Of a stretch of 26,636 bases of DNA, positions 1-10,940 are shown in pieces. How positions within the stretch are numbered: position 1 is the stretch's first letter; every line of letters begins with the position of its first letter. Under the pieces are notes generated by a model that did no database searches, had not been told where the DNA came from, and was given only the letters and a program-made list of their open reading frames with translations. The stretch is from Multifurca ochricompacta (lineage: Eukaryota; Basidiomycota; Agaricomycetes; Russulales; Russulaceae). The translations under genes were made by a program, and so were the position numbers. The stretch spans positions 1 to 26,636 of the forward strand of contig WTXG01000390.1 of assembly GCA_022496185.1 (NCBI GenBank), in the 5' to 3' direction.

Positions 1-743
1 CTTAACAATTTACCTTGGCTTTGTGCCAATCGGTAATCTACATTGGTGGCGATGATCCCACCACCACTTAAACTTCCATGTGTCGGAGGAGATGACGATG
101 GGTTTTTTGATCGATCGATCCGGTGTGCAACTTGAAGGACGATCCAACCGTCGATGATAACCTGACTAAATGAAGAAAAAAAAAAAAAGAACACCCCCCC
201 GCTCGATAATCAGCTTTAACTCCTTCATCATCATTGAAAATAGGTAGTGTGTGCTGTGGTCGTGAGTCCCACAAATAAACATCCCCCCCCTCCACACACA
301 CACACACCAAAAAGGAAGAGAATCCCGTACATACATGAATTTCTTGGCCTGGTTGTCTCCGATGTTACCGTATCTCGTCACGTATTCCTGCCACACCCTA
401 AATGCCTACTTGAACCAGTTGGGGGTGGGTGGGTGGGTGGAGGGTCGTGCACCAAAAAAAAAAGAAAACAAATTTCAACGCCATGAGAATTTCCCGCCCT
501 TTTTCGAGAGAGGTTGACTTTATACTTTACTTCATACTGGGCAGCTTGGGATAGCGTCTCAGTCGTGATTTCCTCCGTAATCCCAAGATCCGTAATCTAG
601 GGAAAAAAAAAAAAGGTTTGTTTATATCATTTATATGGAGGAGACAAGTAATATTAAAAGCTCTTTCTCCCTCGTACCTGCTTCCAAGCCGCGTATTGTG
701 TTGACCCTTTGGCGTAATAGTGGATCGGTGATGAAGAAACCAT
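1..743 (-). CDS. Unrecognised protein, N-terminal part (runs off left edge)
   Basis: I do not recognise this protein. Four exons join in one frame: 678-743 (22 codons, begins MVSSSPIHYYAKG), 531-596 (22 codons, ITDLGITEEITTE), 331-405 (25 codons, AFRVWQEYVTRYGN) and about 14-161 (begins VIIDGWIVLQVAHRIDR). Each intron is GT..AG: donors gtacga, gtaaag and gtacgg, acceptors ctag, gtag and tcag. The first three exons are exact multiples of three. A further donor (gtaaat) lies at 11-13, so the gene continues left of the window. The start was chosen as the first ATG in frame with no upstream coding signal. No signal peptide or membrane segment is evident in the visible 117 or so residues, and the fourth exon is rich in Ser, Pro and Gly. 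The consistent splice phases make a real gene likely; the function is unknown. Confidence 0.5.
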
Positions 744-1726
744 TGGATTGAAGTATTAGAAGATGGAAGAACGAAAAAGTGGAAGCAGAAGAGAAAAACT
801 AAATAAAGTACAAAAAAAGAAAAGAAAAAAAAAAGAGGAGGGATCAGTTGCGGTAGAAGGAAAGCTCTTGACTTGAAGAGAGGGCATTATAAATAGTACC
901 GACATGGATGGGTGACGATGAACCCTTCCCCTTTTCACCCCTTCCATCTCCTCATGGGTTGAATGGGCGCTCGTTCTTTTCGCGTCGCGTCGCGTTCGCT
1001 TCACCCATGGCGTGCAATGTACACATACAAGCGCATGTACAACTTCGAGCAAGCCCTGATAAAAACTTTTGCATTAATCGATCAAAAAGGGTTGTTAAGG
1101 GACTTTCGTTCCTCGGAACCCCGCACGCACGACACGGTGACGGCATAAAAATAGCATCCGTTCCATTTCAACACTTATTCATTCATTCATTCATCCATTC
1201 ATTCGTCCATTCGTTCGTATTTGTTAGTTGTCTCTCCCGAGTCGAGTTGAGTTTTGGAGGGGGGGTGAAAGTCAGTTCAAAGTGAAAAGTTGGCAACAAT
1301 ATAAATTTTAAATAATGATAATCGAATCGATTGGATTTTTAATGAAGAGGCCAGGCCCACCGCTATCGATTTTTGTTCCGTGTTCGGCTCCGAAAGCTCC
1401 AAGGAGGAGAGTTATATAAAACCACCGTCAAACCCAGGGGGTTAAAAAAATGAGACCCCAACAGAAGAGGCGGTGCACACGCATGTACATGCCGGGGAAG
1501 GGAAAGAGCACTGTTGATAGCTTAGAAGTAACCTAAAGTGGGTGACGGGACGTGTAGTTGCACGTGACTCTCCGGTGGACCCGGGACGAACCCGGGCAAG
1601 GCAAGGGACTCAATTCGCCTGCGTATGTGTGTTAACGAATGGCTGGGCCATTCGCCATTCTTCGTAGAGTGGTAGTGGGTACCAGCGACTATAGCAGTGG
1701 TAGGTGGCGGTTGCGATGGCAATAAG
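744..1726. other. Intergenic region with tetranucleotide microsatellite
   Basis: No convincing gene is visible. It contains the upstream region of the minus-strand gene starting at 743, including A-rich runs at 770-840 and a TATA-like TTTATAA (minus strand) near 890. A degenerate ATTC/GTTC tetranucleotide repeat occupies about 1168-1222. Open frames here (for example 908-1285 plus and 1522-1722 minus) are low-complexity and have no recognisable domain or splice structure. Confidence 0.5.
1168..1222. repeat. Degenerate (ATTC)n/(GTTC)n microsatellite
   Basis: Consecutive ATTC units grade into GTCC and GTTC units, as expected of a decaying tetranucleotide microsatellite. Confidence 0.7.
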
Positions 1727-2505
1727 TGACAGTGGTCTCTGGAAGGGACGTTTTATACAACTGTAGGAATAGCGTGAGCTCTGAGCCCGAAACCATCCAC
1801 TCCGGCCCGCATTACCTCCTCACGCCTTCAATCCACTCTCTCTCGAATGTCACCACTTCTGGCTGGACCAGTTCGCTTTCTTCATTATAATTTCTGCTAA
1901 TAAAACATTCTGACGTTAATTCGACCTTAGTTTCTGACTGTCTCTGATACGATATAAATGCGATCGATACATAGCACGAAACATTATCTTTAGACTGCTT
2001 GCGTTCCGGGCCGCCTTCCCGTTCATTCCTTTTCATCCTAATTGCCTTCTTCATCTCGCCTCTCAGGCTTTAACCTCTTTCTTCACAAATTCTACTTCAT
2101 CACCGCCCTTCTCTTAGGTCTCTCTACAGGTATTTAAAGGTACATACTTGCTTGTAGTAGGATCACCGAGCAGAAGCGCAATCTACGGTCATTCTCTCTC
2201 TCTCTCTTTCTCCTTTTGAGTGCTAAAGCAACCATCACGACGACGACAAGCCCAAGGTCAGCGGACCCAGCAGCAGCAAAGCCAGCAAGCCAGAAAAAGC
2301 CAGCAAGCCTTCGACGTATTCGACATATCGACGCATTTCGGCATATCAAGCATTTCGGCGCATCAGCACTTTCGACGACTTCAGCATCTTCTTCTCTTTC
2401 CCTCTTCTCGCGGAACCTTTCTCCGCAACGAACTCATACGGTCTCGCGATCGTACACAACGTAGCCTTGGAATGTGCGGCTTGTCGTTCTCATGTAGCGG
2501 ACTTG
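1727..2505 (+). mobile_element. Divergent solo LTR, family A
   Basis: This block is a diverged homologue, in the same orientation, of the LTR at 24853-25615. Shared landmarks in the same order are: a start near TGACAG; a CACCACTTCTGGC block (1851 and 25010); TTAGTTTC followed by GAC and CTCTGA; GTTCCGGGCCGCCT (2004 and 25177); TTAAAGGTACATAC and CTTGTAGTAG downstream of a TATA-like box (2131 and 25324); a CT-microsatellite (2190-2213); and GTGCTAAAG. A primer-site-like TTGG follows near 2505, but no gag reading frame follows, so it is a solo LTR or 5' remnant. The exact ends are blurred by divergence. The TATA-like box and R-region suggest it was the element promoter. Confidence 0.65.
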
Positions 2506-4109
2506 GTTGGGACCGAGCGCGGAGGTCGAGCCCCGAGGGTTCGGAGGGGTTGAGCATTGTGCCGCGCCGCGGGTAAGTCAGCGCAGTGCTGAGTCATTAT
2601 TCATTGAAATGACAATATCGATATCTAGGAGGAGGTCTTGGACACTTCGGGGTCCTCGATTCTTTCTGAAACTTTTTCGAGGAAGGTACGTTTAAGAAGT
2701 AGGAAAGGGATTGGGTGGGAAGGAAGGGAGGAGGGTGGGGAAGGGGCAGAAACCTCTTATCTGTTACAGCCATGAGCGGAGAACTCGTAAAGGAAACCAA
2801 TCAATCTAAAACGCTGTTAAAGTGTAAAGAAGGGTGCCGCCAAGCCGAAGATGTCGAAGGCCATCATCCATCGCTTCTCGTACGTGCTCAGGAACAAGAG
2901 GGAGGGGTTACAAACCAACCGTTACTAGTACTACACACTCAAGTTGCAAAGCCCGATTATCGTCCTGCTCATTTGAGTTGAGTTGCACTGGTTAAATTGG
3001 TTTTTGTTGATAGAGTTCGAGAGTGATAAAACACTACGTTCTCTGGGGGAGAGGAATGGACCAAAAGAACTTCCGGTCGTTGGGTCGTCGCCGTCGCAAA
3101 GGAACGTTACGCGTACCACGTACTATGCCACATCCTCACCCCCCCACGCCCAACACCTTCTTACGCCGTCACTCACAAATACAAATGATCTTCAATCTAC
3201 AATCTTCAATCTACTGCCATCGCACCGTTACCAAAGTCCGCGGTCGGAGGCTGAAACACTGAAATATGTTTGTGGCCCGAGGCTTGAGGCCACCGTATAC
3301 ATTCCGCCTCCCGCTTCGGATACTAATAACCCCAATGTACTCTATCTACCTACCGGTTATTGGGTTTAAGGAAGAGTTCCGGAGAAGGCAAGGAGCCGTC
3401 CCTGTCGAGACAAGTGGCGTTCTGTGCCTCAATTAATCGGGACGCCACGCTTTATTACCATATTTGGCTATTACCGATGATGATACTCACGCTCACGCAC
3501 GCATACTGTATATACACTACACTCACATACGCTCACGCTCACACTCATTCTTAAATATTCTATTCACTTTTATATCAAAAAAACATCAACTCAATCAATT
3601 ATTTACTAGACGGGCGACGCGCATTCTCAGTGAGCTGTGTAAATATAATATATTTACTTGATAAATTAACTACTGATTCTCGCACTTGCACTCACACAGA
3701 ATATTCGTTGGCAGAGGTTGCGTGCCTCGCCTGATCATTTTCTTCACTTTCGCCCGCTTTCACTTGCACACGACCCATGATCCTAACACTATCTCCTCAA
3801 ACAAACAATTTGGCCGACAGATCATACCGTAGTGGATTATCTTGAGTCCCCATTAATGTATACCTATCCCCACTGGTCAACATGCCTTGAACACGATTGA
3901 AACAAAAGAAAACATCAAAAGAAAACAGAAAACAAATTAGTCACTGCCCGCCTGCCCTGCTGGACCTTTTTTTATAAAATTTAAAGCCAAAGGCTGAAAC
4001 ACATACAGACTTCTACACATATATAAGTCCGCATGGTCTCCCTGCCCTAACTACCTCCAGCGGTCCAGCGCTTTCTCCTTCCCGCGCTCGCATCCATTCC
4101 CTACCTCAG
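2506..4109. other. Unassigned region between LTR and transporter
   Basis: No gene can be supported. Short open frames exist (for example plus 2772-2981 from an ATG, and plus 2983-3369), but none has a recognisable domain or coherent splice pattern. A (CA/TCAC)-rich stretch lies at about 3484-3551, and an AT-rich stretch at 3560-3670. The last 100 bp form the promoter of the transporter. Confidence 0.4.
4017..4026 (+). promoter_or_regulatory. TATA-like box of the carboxylate transporter
   Basis: The sequence ACATATATAAG lies about 85-90 bp upstream of the transporter ATG at 4110, a normal distance for a fungal TATA element with a short 5' leader. The assignment rests on position and motif only. 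Confidence 0.4.
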
Positions 4110-6093
4110 ATGGCGCCCTACTTCATCCGCAATCTCATCCCACGTCGCGAAGCTCGCGACGAGAACCGCAGACCACTCCTCCAGGTCTTACGCTCTCTCA
4201 CGTGGGTCCAGTGGGCGCAATTCTTCTCTGGGTACGTTGAACATTTCGCCCCCCCCCCCGTTTACTTCTCAAAAACTAGAATTGGAACTCTTTACTCATC
4301 ACGACATGGTGTTTTCAGATGGCTTGCCTGGACTTGTGATGCGATCGACTTTTTTAGTGTGTCGCTCAGTGTCACTCGCCTCCAAAAACAGTTTCACAAG
4401 GACACGGCTTCTAGCATCGTATGTTGCCTCCCCCTCCCCTCCCCTCCTTCCTGGCCCGCGCATCACGACTTGTGTATTGAATAGTATTTGATTGACGTCT
4501 CTTCCAGACGCAGGCCATCACGATGACTCTTTTGTTCCGATCCATTGGCGCTGTAAGTGCTTTTCAGTCACGTGCATCATTCCCTTAAATTAGTGTTCTT
4601 GTGTTTTCTTGTTAATCGTCACCCTAGGTTCTCTTTGGTATCCTCTCTGACCGCTATGGACGAAAGTGGCCTCTCGTCATCAACTTGCTCTTCTGTGCCG
4701 TGCTCGAGCTCGGCTGTGGGTTCGTGAATACCTTCAGCCAGTTCCTTGCTCTGCGCTCCTTGTTCGGCGTTGCCATGGGTGGCATTTGGGGTCTTGCCTC
4801 ATCGACCGCACTCGAAAATCTCCCTATCGAAGCCCGTGGTTTAGGATCCGGTATTCTCCAACAAGGATACGCTTGTGGCTACCTCTTCGCCGCTTGCATG
4901 AACCTCCGACTCGTCCCTCACACATCCACAACATGGCGCACCCTCTTCTGGACCACCTGTGGTATTTCTACCTTTGCCGCTTTCATTCGTGCACTCGTCC
5001 CGGAGAGCGAGGTCTTCCTGCGTGCGAAGGCCCTGGAGCGCGAAAAGGGCACCTCTACTGAGAAGAAGACCCGTGTATTCATTAATCAAGCCGGTGCGAT
5101 GCTCAAGAAGCACTGGCTTCTCTGCATCTACGCCGTTCTTCTGATGACGGGTACGTGAACGTAATATGCGAGATAGTCCGAGCACGATAGCTTATCCAAA
5201 TCCGTCCCTGACTAGGCTTTAACTTCCTCTCACACGGTTCTCAGGACCTGTACCCTACCTACCTCCAGACCACCAAAGGATTTGATAGTTACCATTCCAC
5301 TGTCGCCACTATCATCGGGAACTGTGGTGCTATCGCGTGCGTCCGATATAAACCCCGTTTTCACGTTTGCTTACTCATGACTGTGTCATTTGTCTCTCTG
5401 GTCACAGCGGTGGCGCGATTGCCGGTTCCGTGTCGCAGTTTATCGGTCGCCGCCTCACCATCATCATCTTCGTTTTGATCGCTGGCGCCTTTATCCCACT
5501 TTGGATCCTTCCCAAAGGATTTGGTGGGCTTTCCGCAGGCGCTTTCTTGTTGCAATTCGGTGTGCAAGGCGCGTGGGGTGTCATCCCTATCCAACTCGCT
5601 GAGATGAGCCCTCCCGGTTTCCGCGCGACCTTCCCTGGTGTCGCTTACCAGCTCGGAAACGTATGTTAAAGAGCCTCCTGCGTGTGTTGATCGTCGACTG
5701 ATTTTGGCTTTGGACATCCGACACCCCCCTTCTGAATAGATGATATCATCCGCGTCTTCACAGATTGAAGCGACGGGCGGTGATCATATGAAGACTACGA
5801 TCATCAAGAACGGCAAGCTCACTATTGTGCCCGATTATGCTCGGGTACAGGGTATCCTCATTGGTACCGTAGCTGCTTACATACTCTTTCTCACCATCAT
5901 CGGTCCAGAGTGCGTCTTGCTTGCTTTCATCGTTTCGATGTGGATTAATAATTGGTCAATTTGTTGTAGAAACCACGGGGCGGAGTTTGAAGCACAAGGT
6001 GTTGCCTTTAAAGACAACTCATCAGATAGCACACTTGATGATGACGGGAAGCTAAGCGATATACGCTTGGAGGAAATCCACGAGAAAGCTTGA
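4110..6093 (+). CDS. Jen1-type carboxylate (lactate/pyruvate) proton symporter, MFS
   Basis: Eight exons splice in consistent phase: 4110-4231, 4319-4418, 4508-4552, 4628-5150, 5216-5336, 5408-5660, 5740-5909 and 5970-6093. They give about 485 residues, a usual length for the sialate:H+/Jen1-like MFS branch. Exon 4 begins with the MFS loop motif DRYGRKWPL. Exon 5 carries NFLSHGSQDLYPT, matching the Jen family signature N-x-x-[S/T]-H-x-[S/T]-Q-D-x-x-x-T in the central helix known to bind substrate in yeast Jen1. Later exons contain further hydrophobic helices and the typical QIEATGGDH and IGPENHG segments. Known members import lactate, pyruvate or other short mono- or dicarboxylates with protons at the plasma membrane; which substrate applies here is not visible. 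The acidic C-terminal tail (DDDGKLSD) is cytosolic by analogy. No break is seen. Confidence 0.92.
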
Positions 6094-6667
6094 GAGCTTC
6101 ATTATTCCGGAAAAAACGCACATTTTAATGTTCTTGACGGCCCTCCCACTGCAGTGAAATTTTAATATATACATAGTCTTCCTAGATGAAGATTTTGTAC
6201 ATCCTACATTCTGTCTGTCCCTTACATTTTCATTGCTTGAGGAGGGGGTGTGTATGTGTATGATAAAGGTCCATAATGATGATGATGGTGATTCCATTTC
6301 TACCTAAACTACTCTTTAAGAGCCGGTGTGCTTGCTTTGCTTGCCTTGCCTTTGATTGTCTGCATTTTGCATGTCCGCTTTCCTCTCAGACTCAACACAG
6401 CTAACGACGACAACGACCTTTTTGTATAAATTTTTTTTTTTTGGTAAATGAAGAGAGAATGGGCAATCCAGCGTTTTTTTTTTTTTTGGGGGGGGGGCCA
6501 CCCCCGTCCAACAAAAGAAAAACAAAAAAAAAAGGGCGACAAAATTTCTTGTTTTTTTTTTTCTGTTTAAAAAAAATTCTAAATAACACGTGATTTCCTT
6601 CCCTTTATTCTTCCAATTCCCCCCCCTCCCCCCCTGCCCCGCCCCTCCTTTTTTTTTTCTTTTAAAT
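6094..6667. other. Convergent intergenic region, homopolymer-rich
   Basis: This is the shared 3' flank of the transporter (plus) and the HECT ligase (minus). It contains long T, G, A and C runs (about 6429-6442, 6474-6498, 6519-6535, 6551-6563, 6618-6660). No ORF of merit is present; frames in this stretch encode only Lys, Phe and Pro runs. Both 3' UTRs and polyadenylation sites should lie here. Confidence 0.7.
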
Positions 6668-9600
6668 TTAGGAAAGATCAAACCCTGCGCCTGAGAAAAC
6701 GGCTTGAAGGAGCTTTCGGCGGAGGACGTTCTCGCTTTTGTAGCGCGGCAGCTGTGTGCAATTATGGGAATGAGGGGTTCAACAACGTTTAACGACAGAA
6801 GTAGTTGATACCCCTTACCTTAAGCAAGTTCACACACGTGCTCGAAGTTGGTAGGCGATTCTCGTCGCCTCCTGCGTCGCGTATACAAAACTTGGGTACC
6901 AGACCGCTAAATCCTCTGCGAAGAAAAAAGGTAAGGTGGAAGTGGGTGGGGTATCGTCAGCTTCTACCAGTGAGCGCACGTAATGACCGGTACACACAGA
7001 AGAGGTGGTCTTCCGACGCTCGTCACGAAGCGTAATAACGCTCGACGTTGTTCAGGGTCGAAACTTTCAACGACCTGTGAAATAAAGGAAACAAAAAAAG
7101 GACAAATTGATAAATAGTCTTCCCCCCCCCCTTCCCTCCCCCCGGACGTACCTTCCAAAATGCAACGATGGTCGGTTCTTGATCGTCGTATAACCCACCG
7201 TAATTGGTGTTCCGTCGTAGATCTTCCAAGTCGATGGGGGTGTTCACGCCGCCTAACAAAACCTGTAATTCCTGTTGGTTGAACATCCTGCGGATGGCCA
7301 AACGAGAGCTCGTTAGAAAGAGGGGGGAGCAGGGGGGGGGGGGAGGAAAGCGAGTAGAAGAACGTACCGGAGCCACCTTGGGTCGATCATATCTGAGAGA
7401 CCGTCAAAGAACGCGTCACTCTGCTCCTTGATCTGTTTCGTGAGGCGGTAATGCGACACCCGCAGGATATACTCCAGTTTGTTGTCTCGCGTGACGGGGA
7501 TGTTGCTGCCGTTTGGTTTGAGGTCGATGGTCCGCGCCACACCAAACTCTGCTCTAAATATTGAGCAACACAAAACTCTCTTTCGCTTTTTCTCCCTCTT
7601 TTTAGATGGGGTCTGGGATTATCATCCTCCCCCAACTCACCTTCATCGACGATAGTAAAGTTTAGCGAAAGCTCTTCTGGGTTCCCGGGGTAGTGCTTTA
7701 GGAATATAAGGCCCTGGTACAAGTCAGGGTCGAGCGAGGCCAGATCGTCTAGGAAGCTCTGCTTGCCCAGCCACTAAGATTGGAAAATCGTATTAACGTC
7801 GGGGGGACAACAATCGGGGGAAAGTCAAGACAAACCTTGGAGAGGAAAAAGCCCGCAAACGCGACGTCTACCAGGATTCCCTCGTACAGTGCCTTTCCCA
7901 AAATTCTGCCAATGAATCGGTACCAATCGAGACTATGTGCTTCAGGAAGGTGAGACGCTGTGACACGGTAAGCGATGCGGGGGCACAAATGTTACTTACG
8001 TTCGGTCGCGTAGGCGCCGTGGCTGGGATACAATTCATTCTTTTTGTTAGCAAGCCAAAGTCCTCTGTCGCTGTCAAACACCTCCTTCGAGAGCTCGGTC
8101 AAGAACTCCTTGAAAACGCCACCGCCATCGATACCCATCCTAAGCGAAAGCCAACCCATCAGCAAAAAGCGTTGCAAGGAGGGCCCCGAGCTTGAGCATG
8201 GATATATAGATGTGTGTGTATCTCCTGTGCGGTACTCACTCCTTTTCACCAAACTGATCAATGAATGTTATCTCGATGGAACGTTTCAAGTTGGCGTCCC
8301 CAAGTTTGTCGAATCCGTCTTCAGCGACGTGACCGCGACGCACGGTAGCGCGCGTGCGCGTATGAAATTCCTCAAACGAGCGCACGTCTGACCCGACCTT
8401 GCGTTTATCATTCTCGATGAACGACCTGAAAATCTTGACGCGCGCTTCGAAAGGGATGGCAAACGGTATGTTGTTGAGCACTCCGAGTCGAGGCGAGAGA
8501 TACGCGATAGCGCGTTTCGTGAGGGGACGCGCGCCGACAGGTTCCACGAGTTGCTGCTCCTCGACTCTTTGGAATTAATGAGCTGACATCGGGTGAAACG
8601 ACGGGAGAGAGATGGAAGCTCACACAGCGGCCTCGACGAACGACGCGATATCGATGCGCTCCTCCACAAGCCAGTGGCCGGGGGGCATGAAAGACCGTCG
8701 CGAACTGTAAGAACCCGTAAATAAATAAGTTCATTTAAGGAAGCGAGCGAGCAACGGCGCGTACTCTCGTGAATGAACTGCTTGCAGAAAGCGTATGACT
8801 TTTCGCCGCACGCTATCCCATGTGATATTCAGGCCGGGGACATAGCCATCCTGAACACCGAATTGGTCTTCTCTCCAAAAGAGCGTGAAAGCGATGTTCA
8901 GGAGCTTCCGAGAAAGCGAAGTGATCTCATCCAGGGTAAGAGGGTTGCGTGGGCCGTTCGGGCGGGCTGGCGCGCCAAGATTGGAGAAAACTCGTCGTCC
9001 CCCATGGTGAGAAGCGAGTGCGTATAGAGATCGGTCAGGAAAAGTAACGGGGGCCAATTGTCCGCATTCGCGGCATCTAAAAAGTGAGTGAGCGCGGCGT
9101 GCGAAATGGTATGGAAAGAGATGAGATACCTAAGAGTGTGGCAAGGCTATCTTCTCTCCCGAGCGGGGAGCTTCGCACGTGACCACGATATAACTCGCGG
9201 ACAAGTCCTCCACTGGTCGATACGACAATAGTACTGAGTACACTATCCGCACGAGAAGGCCATGCGGAACAAAGTGTGAAGAGAAAATCACAGAGAGCGA
9301 CTCGTGCCGCCGCATGATTCTGCGTAGCGCGAATGAGAGAGTTGATATGAATCGGTGCGGGAAGTGTCTGCAGTCGCTTCGCGGTACGTTCATCTAGTCG
9401 AGGTAACCGTACCGGTGTTGTATACGAGGCGGAGGAGATCTGTATCGAGTCTTCCGAGTCCGAGTCGCTTTCCGAGACTGCGGCTTGTTTTCCTGTAGAG
9501 ACAGAAGATTTAGGCTCCAGCGCACCAACAGGAAGGGTGCTCATGACCCCGGCCATAAGGCGTAAGAGAGTCATGAGAGACGCGGAAGGAAGTGTGGGAT

Positions 9601-10795
9601 ATCCGGGAGGCACAAAGGCAGCTAGGTTCGCAAGGAGGTGCAACTTTTCCTCTGCTCCAAGAACGGATACTATTTGGGGAACGGACGGGGACAAAACAGA
9701 AGCAGTGGCGAGGGGTAGGTTGGCAGAAAGTTGAGCCAATGAAGTAAGGGGAAGTCGGTTAGGGAGGAGGGGAAGGGTTAATACGTGCTGAATGAACAGA
9801 GTGTATGCGTCTATGAATAAGTCTTGATGGGATGATCCAAACGTTCTTAGCGGGTAGATAAGGAGGGGGACGAGAAGTGGGATTGATGGGGAACCTTTCT
9901 CGTCTATGGGCTACAGAATCACATCAGAAAACGGTCCACGGTTACGGGAGATGATCCTGACGCACAATATTTCCCAGAGCCTTCGATAGCAAAGGGTAGA
10001 ACCCGCGCCGCAGGAGAAAGTTGGAGATGTTGATGCGCAGATCTTCCGAGCTCCTTCCTAGAGCTTGCGCGCTCGATGTAGGCGAAAGGACAGTGTCGAG
10101 GACCCGAAGGTGGTTTTGTGAAGCGGGAGCCCTAGACGGATTGTGATCAGAAGGATGCTCACACGACAGGCGAGCGAGGTACGTACCGTGGGGAGTATGC
10201 AACAGAGCGAAGGAGAAGAAGAGCCATCTGCCGAACCAGGACAATCCAGTGATCCAAATCGGGCCCATTGATATAGTGTGATGACCAGCCTGGAGTTGGA
10301 AGAAAGAGAAAACGGTTAGTCAAGTCAGGTACAACCACGACGGTGAAACAGCGAGGACGAGCCCTGAGTTCAGGAGTAAGTGGCGAGACAAAATAAAAAC
10401 GGGTGCACATTCGAATCTTTTGTAGGACGTGGGCGGAAATGTATGTAAAAAATCACGGCCAAAATGAAAGGCTTACCATCTCTTGCACTGATCACGGCAT
10501 CAGACCACTGAGCGAGTAGCTGGTCATTATTCCCGATGAGAATGAGAGCGCGCATCCCATTTAACCCAAGTACATCCTCCTGAAACATCTGAAACAGGAG
10601 ACGCTTGGTTGCGCGGGATTGCTGAAAACCGCGCCAGTGCCTCTGGATACAAAGTGCACTTTCATGACGGCGACGGATCTCTTCGCGTTCCGTTCTCCTG
10701 GCCTTGGCATTATGTAGTAGGTCCGTTTGTGAGGCCACTGAAATTGCACCTCCAAGGTTTATTTTCCTACGTTTTTCTTGTGAAAAAGGGATCAT
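6668..10795 (-). CDS. HECT-type E3 ubiquitin ligase, Hul5/UBE3C-like
   Basis: Fifteen exons (minus, 5' to 3'): 10477-10795, 10187-10289, 9966-10131, 9130-9910, 8765-9076, about 8624-8704, about 8240-8559, 8000-8139, about 7836-7957, 7641-7773, 7368-7548, 7152-7287, 6998-7074, 6819-6915 and 6668-6751, giving about 1,017 residues. The start MIPFSQEKRRKINLGG fits the family N-terminus and is followed by an IQ-like motif (ALCIQRHWRGF). The HECT domain is complete: GIDGGGVFKEF, the WYRFIGRILGKALYEG helix, the NYGGLYD and FVTSVGRPPLL segments, and catalytic Cys in LPTSSTCVNLLK near the end. The last residues (AGFDLS) match the usual HECT terminus. Family members act at proteasomes, extending chains on poorly degraded or misfolded proteins. 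One odd point: at 8987-8990 a single base appears missing, because the frame changes between MGDDEF and NLGAP with no intron possible. Confidence 0.93.
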
Positions 10796-10840
10796 GGAAG
10801 AGATGAGATGAGGGATGAAAAACGGAAACTGTCTGTCTGC

Positions 10841-10911
10841 CTTACGCGGCCACCTTACGCGGCCACCACAAAGACCACAAAGACCAAATGATGATATCAC
10901 GGCATCACGGC
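10841..10911. repeat. Three consecutive perfect short tandem duplications
   Basis: Units of 13, 9 and 8 bp are each present exactly twice and head to tail, with the first two pairs directly adjacent and the third 11 bp further on. All copies are identical. Confidence 0.9.
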
Positions 10912-10931
10912 CCGTTATGTCATCAAATAAT

Positions 10932-10936
10932 AAAAA
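10932..10936 (-). terminator. Pol III terminator of tRNA-Trp
   Basis: The minus-strand sequence directly after the tRNA is AATATTTTTATT. The five-T run is a standard RNA polymerase III stop. Confidence 0.75.
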
Positions 10937-10940
10937 TATT

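Larger units (their letters stand above)
10796..10940. promoter_or_regulatory. Upstream region of HECT ligase with serial micro-duplications
   Basis: Only about 145 bp separate the ligase ATG (10795) from the tRNA 3' end (10941). Within it, three back-to-back tandem duplications follow one another: 13 bp CTTACGCGGCCAC at 10841-10853 and 10854-10866; 9 bp CACAAAGAC at 10867-10875 and 10876-10884; 8 bp ATCACGGC at 10896-10903 and 10904-10911. The ligase promoter and 5' leader must lie here or overlap the tRNA. Confidence 0.55.

Noticed and set aside
1168..1222. CRISPR-like or telomere-like repeat array
   Set aside because: The units are four bases long with no spacers; it is an ordinary microsatellite.
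1570..1610. A tRNA-like T-arm (GGACCCGGG..CCCGGG with a TTCG loop on the minus strand)
   Set aside because: No acceptor, D-arm or anticodon arm can be built around it; it is a simple GC-rich hairpin.
2216..2576. Overlapping plus-strand open frames inside the old LTR
   Set aside because: They are Ser/Gln/Thr-rich translations of LTR sequence and have counterparts only as non-coding DNA in the second LTR copy.
6316..6681. Minus-strand Lys/Gly-rich open frames between the transporter and the ligase
   Set aside because: They translate homopolymer runs in a shared 3' flank and overlap the last codons of the ligase in another frame.
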